DNA of 64,000 bases from JAGWBD01 sp965220615 (lineage in GTDB: Bacteria > Chloroflexota > Anaerolineae > Aggregatilineales > Phototrophicaceae): NCBI GenBank assembly GCA_965220615.1, contig CBDCQL010000002.1, positions 2,418,001 to 2,482,000 of the forward strand, written 5' to 3'. The notes beneath the pieces are model-generated. The model saw nothing but the letters and a program-made list of their open reading frames with translations. It was not told the DNA's origin and did not search any database. Shown here piece by piece: positions 33,918 to 41,481 of the stretch. The first letter of the stretch is position 1; every line of letters starts with the position of its first letter. Position numbers and translations under genes: made by a program.

Positions 33918-34868
33918 TCAGTTGTTGTAGAACACCCAGCGGTCGGATGTCAGCACGACGATGGCGGTGAAGACGAAGAGGATGATGAAAAGGATCCAGG
34001 CCAGCGCCGAGGCGTAGCCCATCTGCGGCGGCAGGAATTCGAAGGCGTGATTGTAGAGGTGCAACATGTAGGTGCGGGTGGCGTCGCGCGGGCCGCCCTG
34101 GGTCATGATGAAGACCTGGTTGAAGACCTGGAAGGCGCTGATGATGTTGATCAGCACGTTGAGGAAGATGGTGGGCGTCACCAGCGGCAGCGTCACGCGG
34201 CGCAGACGCTGGAACCAGTTGGCGCCGTCGATGCGCGCCGCGTCGTAGTACTCCTCCGGGATGTTCTGCAGGCCGGCGAGGAAGATGATCATCGTCACGC
34301 CGACCCAGGTGGTGCTCATCACCAGCAGACCGTTCATGGCGTAGGCCGGGCTGCTCAGCCAGCGGATGCGCCCCTGCCCCAGCAGGCTCAGGAACCAGTT
34401 CAGCAGGCCGTAGCGCGCGTTGAGGATGTAGATCCACACCATCGAGATGGCCACGATCGGCACCGTCGAGGGGATGTAGAAGAGCGTGCGCCAGACGCCC
34501 AGAAAACGTACTTTTGAGTTCAGCAACATGGCCAGCGAAAAGGCCAGCACGATGCGGATGGCGACCGAGCCGACCACGTAATAGGCCGTATTCAATAGCG
34601 ACTTGAGGAAGAGCGAATCGCCGCTGAAGATTTCCTGGTAGTTGGCGAGGCCGATCCATACCGGCGGGTTGATGACGTCGTAGCGGGTGAAGCTCAGCAC
34701 GAAGGAGGCGATGAAGGGGAAGAGCGAGAAAAGCAGCAGGCCGATGACCCAGGGGCTGACGAAGGCCAGGCCGTAGAGCGCCTCGCGGCGGCGCATGGGC
34801 GAGAGATCGCGCCAGCGCTCGCGTTTGCCCTTCATGCCGCGCAACTGCGTACCGAATGCTGCCGTCAT
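33918..34868 (-). CDS. Carbohydrate ABC transporter permease (MalF type)
   Basis: A 316-residue permease. A cytoplasmic N-terminus (RREALYGLAFVSPWVIGLLLF) leads into six membrane helices, with the EAA loop YYDAARIDGANWFQRLRRVTLPLVTP. It pairs with the MalG-type subunit encoded downstream and receives sugar from the binding protein encoded upstream. The ATG at 34868 lies 72 nt after the binding-protein stop, and the gap contains a stable hairpin. Confidence 0.9.
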   Translation of the reverse strand: MTAAFGTQLRGMKGKRERWRDLSPMRRREALYGLAFVSPWVIGLLLFSLFPFIASFVLSFTRYDVINPPVWIGLANYQEIFSGDSLFLKSLLNTAYYVVGSVAIRIVLAFSLAMLLNSKVRFLGVWRTLFYIPSTVPIVAISMVWIYILNARYGLLNWFLSLLGQGRIRWLSSPAYAMNGLLVMSTTWVGVTMIIFLAGLQNIPEEYYDAARIDGANWFQRLRRVTLPLVTPTIFLNVLINIISAFQVFNQVFIMTQGGPRDATRTYMLHLYNHAFEFLPPQMGYASALAWILFIILFVFTAIVVLTSDRWVFYNN

Positions 34869-34894
34869 GCCCCGCTCCCGCTCGCTAAACCGAA

Positions 34895-34920
34895 GGGGAG
34901 GAACGCGAGCGCCCCTCCCC
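34895..34920 (-). other. Intercistronic hairpin between binding-protein and permease genes
   Basis: GGGGAGG (34895-34901) and CCTCCCC (34914-34920) form a perfect 7-bp GC stem with a 12-nt loop. Such hairpins often stabilise the upstream binding-protein mRNA and lower expression of the permeases. No U-run is present, so it is probably not a full terminator. Confidence 0.55.
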
Positions 34921-34940
34921 CAGGGTTACCTGTCGTCGAT

Positions 34941-36374
34941 TTAGCCGTACTCGGCCCAGAAAGTATCCAGCAAGGCCTGAATTTCCGCCTCGGCGTCCGC
35001 CAGGGCCTGCTCGACCGACTTCTCGCCGAAGAGCACCTCATCCTCCATGCGGTTGAGGATCTCGTTGGCTTCCGGCTGCACCGGGGACACCGTAATTACG
35101 CTGTCCAGCACCGCCACGCCGAGAATGTCCGCGGCCATGCGGTGCGACACGCCTTCCTTCGAGTAGCCGTCGCAATCCGCCAGCGGCGAGGGGCGCCCCT
35201 GCTGCTGCAGGAACCAGCAGGCGCCGCCGACCATCTTGGTGGTGGTCTCGCCATCGCCATTGACGTCGCCGACGCCGATCAGGGCGCCCGCTTCATCGTA
35301 GTCCAGCTCCAGCTCGACGTTCGATTCGACCTGGGCCGTCATCCACTTGACCAGTTGCCAGGCCTCGTCGGGATGCGGGGCGTTCTTCGGGATCATGAAG
35401 CCCCAGCCGCCGGAGAACCCGCCACGCCGGCCGGGGTCGCCGCTGGGCCCGTAGGGCATCGGCGCCACGCCGAAGCCGAGGTTGCCCATGTCGTCCGTAC
35501 CAAAGACCTCGGGCGTGCCGTGGCTCTCCAGCTGGAAAAGCTGCCAGGAGCCGCTGAACTGGATCGAGTCGAAGCCGAGAATCAGCGGCGTCTGGTCGAA
35601 CTCGCCGGTCATCTCGTAGAAGGAACTGACTTCCTCAATGCCGTAGTTGATGTCATTGGTGAAGTCGCGGATGAATTCCATGGTCTCCACGCCGGCCTGG
35701 TTGTTGATGGTGACCGTGCGCAGGTCGTCGCTGATCCAGTCCTGGCCGTTGGCGTTGAGCCAGGTCAGGAAAGCGGTGGCGGCGACGTTGACGCCGACGT
35801 GGTCGAGGAAGCCGTCCTCACCGGTGCTGAGCGCCCGGCCGACTTCCTTCAGTTCGTCCCAGGTCTCGGGGAAGGAGTCGAAGCCGGCGTCGGCCAGTTG
35901 CTTCTTGTTGTACCAGCCAAGAGCCACCGCCCCGCCGGTCGGGTTGGGCAGCATCCAGGTCTTGCCGTCGTACTGGTTGCCGCCGAACTCCGCGGGCACG
36001 AACATGTCGGCGGTGATGCCGTCCATGGCCATGTAGTCATCCAGCGGGATGATCGAGTCGGTGGCGGCGAAGAAGGGCAGGTCCTGGCGGCCGAACATGG
36101 TCACGTCCGGCGGCTCGCCGGCGGCGATGGCCGTCAGCAGGTTGGGCAGACGGTTGTCCCAGGGCAGGAAGACGTTGTCGACGCAAATGCCGGGGTTGGC
36201 CACTTCGAAGGCCGCGATGGCCGCTTCCATGATCGGGATGCGGTTGCCGCCCCAGTGGTGCCAGTAGGTCAGGGTGACGTCACCCTGGCAGTCGGCGTTC
36301 TGGGCCTGCGCCGCCACGCTGAAGGTCAGCAGCATCGCAGTCAGTAGCAGTACGCTCAAAAGCTTCCTTGTCAT
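34941..36374 (-). CDS. Extracellular sugar-binding protein of the ABC transporter
   Basis: A 477-residue family-1 solute-binding protein. The signal peptide MTRKLLSVLLLTAMLLTFSVAAQAQ ends in AxA-type cleavage residues. There is no lipobox Cys, so anchoring is unclear. The mature start VTLTYWHHWGG and later PNLLTAIAAGEPPDVTMFG are typical of this family, followed by the two-lobed binding fold. The C-terminus KSVEQALADAEAEIQALL is a common end. The ATG at 36374 has AAGGAG/AAAGGA upstream. First gene of the seven-gene operon; it determines transport specificity, which cannot be read from sequence. Confidence 0.88.
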   Translation of the reverse strand: MTRKLLSVLLLTAMLLTFSVAAQAQNADCQGDVTLTYWHHWGGNRIPIMEAAIAAFEVANPGICVDNVFLPWDNRLPNLLTAIAAGEPPDVTMFGRQDLPFFAATDSIIPLDDYMAMDGITADMFVPAEFGGNQYDGKTWMLPNPTGGAVALGWYNKKQLADAGFDSFPETWDELKEVGRALSTGEDGFLDHVGVNVAATAFLTWLNANGQDWISDDLRTVTINNQAGVETMEFIRDFTNDINYGIEEVSSFYEMTGEFDQTPLILGFDSIQFSGSWQLFQLESHGTPEVFGTDDMGNLGFGVAPMPYGPSGDPGRRGGFSGGWGFMIPKNAPHPDEAWQLVKWMTAQVESNVELELDYDEAGALIGVGDVNGDGETTTKMVGGACWFLQQQGRPSPLADCDGYSKEGVSHRMAADILGVAVLDSVITVSPVQPEANEILNRMEDEVLFGEKSVEQALADAEAEIQALLDTFWAEYG

Positions 36375-36592
36375 GAGGGGTTCCTTTCTCCTTGTCCGGT
36401 CGTGGTGGAATCGCACCTCAGGTGCCGATTCCCGATGCCGCGGCCGGCATCCACGCAGGCCGCAATTTTGAAAATTTACCACGCCCCGCCCGGCGGGTCA
36501 AAGAGCGGGGGCGTCAGGGAGGGCCGGAGGGCGCGTCGCCCTACCCCGTTCCGCGCTAAACTGACAGACATCCACAGCGAGGGCGATGCAGG

Positions 36593-38047
36593 ATGGGCGC
36601 CAACCCGGCTAACTGGAAGAATCGCACGATCTTCACCGGCGATAACCTCGACGTCATGCGCGGCATGAACACTGACAGCGTCGACCTCATCTACCTGGAC
36701 CCGCCCTTCAACTCGAATCAGGAGCGCAAGGCGCCCATCGGCAGCGAGGCCGCCGGCGCGGCCTTCAAGGACGCCTGGACCATGAGCGACGTCAAGGAAT
36801 CCGAGCATGGCGAACTGGCCGAGCGCAACCCGGCGCTGTACGACGTCATCACTGCGGCCGGCTCGGCGCACGGCAAGTCGATGAAGGCCTACCTGATTAT
36901 GATGGGCCTGCGCCTGCTGGAGATGCAGCGCCTGCTGAAGTCCACCGGCAGCATCTACCTGCACTGCGACCCGACGGCCGGGCATTATCTGAAGGCGTTG
37001 ATGGACGCGGTATTCGGGGCGCAACAGTTCCGCGGGTCAATCGTCTGGAAGCGACATTCGGCCCACAATCTCGGCGCCAGGCAATGGCCGAACCTGCACG
37101 ACTTGTTGCTCATGTACAGCAACGGCGGGAAGTGGCTCTGGAACACGCCTTACTCTGAATTCAACGAAGATTACATTCTGAAGACGTATCGGCACGTCGA
37201 TGAAAACGGTAGATACAAGGATGATGACCTGACGGGCGGACGACCGGGAGGTGACGAGGCCTATCAGGCCTGGAAAGGCGCCGAGCCTGCTTCAGGGCGG
37301 GCCTGGGCCTTGCCACGCTATCAGAAGTTCCCGGACTGGATGGGCTTGCCTCCTGAACATCAATGGCAAGCGATGAGCATTCACAGGAAACTGGACTGGC
37401 TGGACGAGAATGGATTCATTCACTGGTCGAGCAATGGACGGCCGCGCCTAAAGCGGTATCTGAAGGACGCCAAGGGCAAGATAACGGAAGACGTGTGGAT
37501 CGACATCAACGCTGCCCCCAGACGCGAACGCGTCGGCTACCCCACGCAAAAGCCGGAGGCGCTGCTGGAGCGCGTCATCCTCGCCAGCAGCCGACCGGAC
37601 GAAATCGTTCTCGACCCCTTCTGCGGCTGCGCCACGGCTTGCGTGGCTGCCGAGAACCTCGGCCGCCAGTGGGTCGGCATCGACCTGTCGCCAAAGGCCG
37701 CCGAACTGGTCATCATGCGCTTCACCGGCACCAAACAACTGACCCTGCTGGCCAACCGGATCATCCATCGCACGGACATCCCGCGGCGCACAGACCGTGG
37801 CGTTCTGCAGAACTATCGCACGCACAAACACACGCTCTTCGGCCAGCAGGAAGGCCGCTGCAACGGCTGTCAGAGCGCCTTCGAGTTCCGCCACTTCCAC
37901 ATCGATCACATCCTGCCGAAGGCCAGGGGCGGCGATGACCACCTGGAAAACCTGCAACTGCTCTGCGGCCACTGCAACCTGCTGAAAGGCACCGGCACCA
38001 TGGCGGAGTTGAAGGTCAAGCTACGCAAGGGCGGCATTTTGCACTGA
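36593..38047 (+). CDS. Site-specific DNA methyltransferase fused to a C-terminal HNH nuclease domain
   Basis: A 484-residue protein. Catalytic motif IV LDPPFN is at residues 36-40 and precedes the SAM-binding motif LDPFCGCATACVAAENLG (about 338), the order of beta-class N4/N6-amino methyltransferases. From about residue 410 an HNH domain appears: RCNGCQSAFEFRHFHIDHILPKARGGDDHLENLQLLCGHCN, with two CxxC-like pairs and the HIDH/N/H residues. The combination suggests a single-chain modification/restriction enzyme, or a methylase with a nuclease tail. The ATG at 36593 is preceded by GAGG. It lies next to CBASS in a defence island. Confidence 0.82.
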   Translation: MGANPANWKNRTIFTGDNLDVMRGMNTDSVDLIYLDPPFNSNQERKAPIGSEAAGAAFKDAWTMSDVKESEHGELAERNPALYDVITAAGSAHGKSMKAYLIMMGLRLLEMQRLLKSTGSIYLHCDPTAGHYLKALMDAVFGAQQFRGSIVWKRHSAHNLGARQWPNLHDLLLMYSNGGKWLWNTPYSEFNEDYILKTYRHVDENGRYKDDDLTGGRPGGDEAYQAWKGAEPASGRAWALPRYQKFPDWMGLPPEHQWQAMSIHRKLDWLDENGFIHWSSNGRPRLKRYLKDAKGKITEDVWIDINAAPRRERVGYPTQKPEALLERVILASSRPDEIVLDPFCGCATACVAAENLGRQWVGIDLSPKAAELVIMRFTGTKQLTLLANRIIHRTDIPRRTDRGVLQNYRTHKHTLFGQQEGRCNGCQSAFEFRHFHIDHILPKARGGDDHLENLQLLCGHCNLLKGTGTMAELKVKLRKGGILH

Positions 38048-38088
38048 ACGGGCAAAAGGGGACGAAGCGTCCGCACGGTAGCGTTACA

Positions 38089-38727
38089 TCAGCACTTCTG
38101 GAGTTCTATCGTCCCGTAGTTACCGTCACGGCCTCTTCCCGTGAAGTAGAGACCGGCCAGCCGGCACTCACTCTCAACAGTGAGTTCTGCCGTCCCTCTA
38201 TGGATTTGCATCGTGTCTACATTGTCATATCGGGGATTGTTCTGATATGAATACACCAGCTTCGGTTTCTGGCCACTACACAGTACGAATGAAGCGGAAT
38301 AACTGTCGGAAGAGGATTCGTCGGTCTCCAGCCGGATTGCAATCTTTGTCCAAGTTTGCATTACACTTAACTTGACCTCGCGGACTACTGGCTCTTGTTT
38401 TCCATCCTGTCCACGATATGAGCTCTTTAGTTCACCTTTCCAATCTCCTTCCAGAACAGGAACCTCCAGACGAGTTAGCCATCTAACAACTCGCCATTTC
38501 CACAAGTGGTTGTCAAAGGCCAAAATGGATGCAGAGAACAGTCCAAATGGTGCCAGGAATCTGGCAAACGCCGAAGTAAGAAAGCCTGGGACACCAAACT
38601 GATCTGCAAATGCTTCTAAAGGAGGATGAATTGAGCCACCGACAGAAACGCTGAGTGCCGCAACTGCCAATGTCCAGGCCCACTGAACCAGTTGGCGCTC
38701 GCTTACGCTCTGACTGTAAGGATGCAT
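38089..38727 (-). CDS. cap15: Cap15-type CBASS effector (membrane-anchored cyclic-nucleotide-sensing beta-barrel)
   Basis: A 212-residue protein. Two hydrophobic helices (about residues 13-33 and 50-72) are followed by a beta-rich domain starting VLEGDWKGELKSSY, with alternating strands to the C-terminus. This is the layout of the SMODS-associated 2TM/beta-strand effector, Cap15. Known Cap15 proteins bind a cyclic oligonucleotide in the barrel and damage the inner membrane, killing the infected cell. It lies 16 nt downstream of the CD-NTase gene in the same operon. Base composition is well below the flanks in GC. No strong ribosome-binding site is seen, so translation may be coupled to the upstream gene. 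Confidence 0.72.
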   Translation of the reverse strand: MHPYSQSVSERQLVQWAWTLAVAALSVSVGGSIHPPLEAFADQFGVPGFLTSAFARFLAPFGLFSASILAFDNHLWKWRVVRWLTRLEVPVLEGDWKGELKSSYRGQDGKQEPVVREVKLSVMQTWTKIAIRLETDESSSDSYSASFVLCSGQKPKLVYSYQNNPRYDNVDTMQIHRGTAELTVESECRLAGLYFTGRGRDGNYGTIELQKC

Positions 38728-38743
38728 CTGAGATTTGCAAACG

Positions 38744-39532
38744 TCAGTCGTACCACATATTGTGCAGGGCGTTTATCAAGGCGGCTGCATCTTGAGTTGA
38801 CCACTGCTCGCGATCATTTCCGAAAAGGTAAACTTGGCCATTCTGGCAAACAAGATCTGTGTTTGTCCCGTTCCGGAACAGCCAGTCGATTACATTCTGA
38901 ACCGTACAGTGGCAAATACAGTGGCAAATGTTGATGAAATTGGAGTTCGGGACATTGTAGATCAGGCACTCGACAAAATAAGATGGCGCCACCCGCGTAC
39001 TGAGTTTCCCTTCCCGTACCAATTGATTCCTCATGTTCTTAAAAATTCGTACCGTCGGCTTGTAAATCTCGTTGGTTCTCTTGTTCTTTGCCTCGCCGTT
39101 CCGAATGTGGAGCTTAGGATAATTGATCACTTGCCAACCTTCATTTCGCGTGTAGAAAAGCATCCCTTCAGTGCCCCCAATGAGCCTTTCGCACACAACC
39201 ACATCTGCATCAAAAGAAGCTGCTTTAACTTTGATGGACTTGTTGCCTTCGGAAACGCTACCATGCTGATAGTGATTTCTTAGATCCTTCAAGACATCCC
39301 AGCGGAAATTTTCCCATACACCACGATGATCCACTTGCACAACAACGTCGACATCACTGCTACCTTGAACGTTTGTGTGATTTCTGTAGGAACCCTGAAG
39401 ATATACGTCGATCAGATTGCTCGGCCAATTCTGCAGTATCAGTGCCTTTCTGATCGACTTGTGCGCATTCTGGGCAGAAACATGTGGAACATACTTGGCC
39501 CAAGTTTCCAGTTGACTGTTTGGGATGCCCAT
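38744..39532 (-). CDS. CBASS CD-NTase (cGAS/DncV-like cyclic oligonucleotide synthase)
   Basis: A 262-residue nucleotidyltransferase. The active-site motif is GSYRNHTNVQGSSDVDVVV: Gly47-Ser48 and metal-binding Asp60 and Asp62. A third acidic residue occurs in SFDADVVV (Asp108/110). The C-terminal helical region continues from KPTVRIFKNMRNQLV. It should make a cyclic di- or trinucleotide on phage infection. AAGGAAG lies 5 nt before the ATG at 39532. The AT-rich composition indicates transfer. No Cap2/Cap3 or HORMA/TRIP13 genes are present, so this is a minimal two-gene (type I-like) CBASS. Confidence 0.8.
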   Translation of the reverse strand: MGIPNSQLETWAKYVPHVSAQNAHKSIRKALILQNWPSNLIDVYLQGSYRNHTNVQGSSDVDVVVQVDHRGVWENFRWDVLKDLRNHYQHGSVSEGNKSIKVKAASFDADVVVCERLIGGTEGMLFYTRNEGWQVINYPKLHIRNGEAKNKRTNEIYKPTVRIFKNMRNQLVREGKLSTRVAPSYFVECLIYNVPNSNFINICHCICHCTVQNVIDWLFRNGTNTDLVCQNGQVYLFGNDREQWSTQDAAALINALHNMWYD

Positions 39533-39782
39533 GAGACTTCCTTATGTCAAAACACATCATCCACAGTACAGCAACATTAAAATATTTGGAAGCCTACGCT
39601 ATCTCACGCAAAGCTCACTGAAAGGATTGCAACAGACTTTGGATTTCGAAGACTAACTGCTGCTACAGTAATCTTGCTTTCTGCACAAACTGAGTCCGGA
39701 GCAGAGCAGCGCCGCATCCCCCCGCCGCGCCAGGTGATACAATGAACGCAGGCCGCCGGACCAGCGGCGGAGGGGCAGACCC

Positions 39783-40088
39783 ATGGGTGACGAAACGATC
39801 AACAGCCTGGACGACCTGCGGCGTATGCGCGAGCAGATCCTCGAGCTCGCCCGCCGCCATCGCGCGCAGCGGATCGCCGTGTTTGGCTCTCTGGCGCGCG
39901 GTGACGCCCATGCCAATAGCGATATCGATTTCCTGGTCGATTTCGAGGCGGACTACAAACTGCGCGACCAAATCCGCCTGACGCAGGCCCTGCACCGCCT
40001 GCTGGGGCGGCGCGTGCAAGTGGTGGATCGTCAATGCCTGCGCGAAGAATGGCGGGCGACCATCCTGCAGGAGGCCCGGGGCCTGTAA
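39783..40088 (+). CDS. MNT-type nucleotidyltransferase (antitoxin-like), orphan
   Basis: A 101-residue minimal nucleotidyltransferase. The motif IAVFGSLARGDAHANSDIDFLVDF contains GS and DxD, typical of MntA antitoxins, which AMPylate or otherwise silence HEPN toxins. GGAGGGG lies 7 nt before the ATG, and TGATACAAT (39735-39743) is an extended -10. The usual partner, a HEPN (DUF86) toxin, is not found: the next gene starts 18 nt away on the other strand, and the upstream neighbour is CBASS. It may be an orphan or serve another toxin elsewhere. Confidence 0.78.
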   Translation: MGDETINSLDDLRRMREQILELARRHRAQRIAVFGSLARGDAHANSDIDFLVDFEADYKLRDQIRLTQALHRLLGRRVQVVDRQCLREEWRATILQEARGL

Positions 40089-40105
40089 GCGAACCGCCCC
40101 GACCC

Positions 40106-41437
40106 TCACCCCTCGCCGACCACCTCCACGGCGCCGAAGAGCACCATGTCCGGGTTCAGCAACTGGTAGTCAGTGGCGCTGACGTCAACGCCGACGGTGT
40201 GCGCCCAGGGGGGTTCGCCGGTCCAGAGGCGCAGCATGAGCGGATGATGGCCCGGCGGCGCGTCCTGCGGCAGGTCCAGATTCATCGTCTTGTGCACGAT
40301 CGTGCCCGGCAGAAAGGCCGTCGAGGGCAACAGCGTGCCGAGCTGGGGGTCGTCGTCCTGGGCGATGGAATCGAAGTCCGGCCGCGTCAGGGCGTGCAGC
40401 GACACCAGCAGGGACGGCTCGGGCAGTTCCCGCCGCGCCTGCCAGTAGAGGATCACCTCGACGCGATCTCCAGGCGACGCCGGCGCGCCCTCCAGACGGT
40501 AGCCCAGCAGGGCCAGGTCGCCATCGAAGTATTCCACCAGCACCCGTTCGCTGCTGAAGTGCAGTTGCAGGGCGGGCGTGAGCCACAGCCAGGTCGCGTA
40601 GGCCGCAACGGCCAGCGCGCCCGTCAGCGGCACGAGCCGCGAGAACGTCATCCAGCGGGCGGAGCGTACCGCGCCGGGGCGCAGCGGCGGCAGCATCCCC
40701 TGCGCCAGCAGCAACAGGGCCCCCAGCGCCAGCGTCACGCCCGCGAGTTCCGCCATTTCCTCCAGCAGGTCCCACCAGGGTTTCTGCGTGGAGAAAGCCT
40801 GGCAGCCCGCGGCCAGCCAGTCCGGACCCGCGCAGTCAGACCCGATCCGCACCATGGCGTCCAGCATCGCATCCAGCAAAAGGGCGCCGAGCGCCATCAT
40901 GGCGATGCCGCCGATCAGCAGGGCGTATTCGCGCCGCCGTCGTTGGCTGGTCAGCAGCAGCAAGACGGCCGGCAACCCCGTCACCAGGCCGGCCAACAGG
41001 TACAGCGTTCGCCACAGTGGGCGGTTCGTCTCGTGAATCACGAAATACTCGTCCAGCGCGAGGAAAAGGAAACCGAAGCCCAGCAGGAACCAGAAAAGCC
41101 GGAAAAGCGGCGCCGGCAGACGCCCGTCGGATTCCTTCCACGAAAGGCCGGCAGCGAGGCACAGGGCCGCCACGCCCGCCATGAGCAACTGCGCCGCAGC
41201 CATGGCGACCGACAGACGATACTCGCCGCCGAGGTCGAGGTGCCATTGCAGCGGCCCCTGCTCCGCCCACAGCAGGCCCGGCTGCGCCAACGCCAACAGC
41301 ATCTCAACAGCCAGAAGAAACAGAACAAGTCGGCGCAGAAAAGGTGGCGGACGGACCTGCCACAACAGGATCGCGCCCGTCAGCGTCAACAAGAGAATCC
41401 CCGCCGCCAGAGTGATCAGTAGCAGGAATTCATTCAT
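40106..41437 (-). CDS. Uncharacterised protein: N-terminal multi-TM domain plus C-terminal beta-sandwich (paralog A)
   Basis: A 443-residue protein. About seven membrane helices lie in residues 5-265, with the short signature ALDEYFVIHETNRPLWRTLY between helices. One more helix is near 270-290, and a soluble C-terminal domain of about 150 residues holds GDLALLGYRLEG, GDRVEVILYWQARREL and MLRLWTGEPPW. That last module is also found at the end of several Chloroflexi membrane glycosyltransferases. It is 35-40% similar by eye to the gene at 47556-48863. It follows the glycosidase-like gene by 44 nt in the same direction. Function unknown. Confidence 0.6.
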   Translation of the reverse strand: MNEFLLLITLAAGILLLTLTGAILLWQVRPPPFLRRLVLFLLAVEMLLALAQPGLLWAEQGPLQWHLDLGGEYRLSVAMAAAQLLMAGVAALCLAAGLSWKESDGRLPAPLFRLFWFLLGFGFLFLALDEYFVIHETNRPLWRTLYLLAGLVTGLPAVLLLLTSQRRRREYALLIGGIAMMALGALLLDAMLDAMVRIGSDCAGPDWLAAGCQAFSTQKPWWDLLEEMAELAGVTLALGALLLLAQGMLPPLRPGAVRSARWMTFSRLVPLTGALAVAAYATWLWLTPALQLHFSSERVLVEYFDGDLALLGYRLEGAPASPGDRVEVILYWQARRELPEPSLLVSLHALTRPDFDSIAQDDDPQLGTLLPSTAFLPGTIVHKTMNLDLPQDAPPGHHPLMLRLWTGEPPWAHTVGVDVSATDYQLLNPDMVLFGAVEVVGEG

Positions 41438-41481
41438 GGGTTGTCGTCAGGGGTCCTTCGCGCGCCACGGGGCGCGTCGCT

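Noticed and set aside
38089..38727. Cap15 candidate as a generic two-TM stress protein
   Set aside because: Adjacency to a CD-NTase with intact GS..DVD and the 2TM plus beta-barrel layout favour a CBASS effector, though a profile search is still needed.
39533..39782. A CBASS ancillary gene or HEPN toxin in the gap
   Set aside because: Only 250 bp, stops in all frames, no motif; it holds the CD-NTase leader and the MNT promoter.
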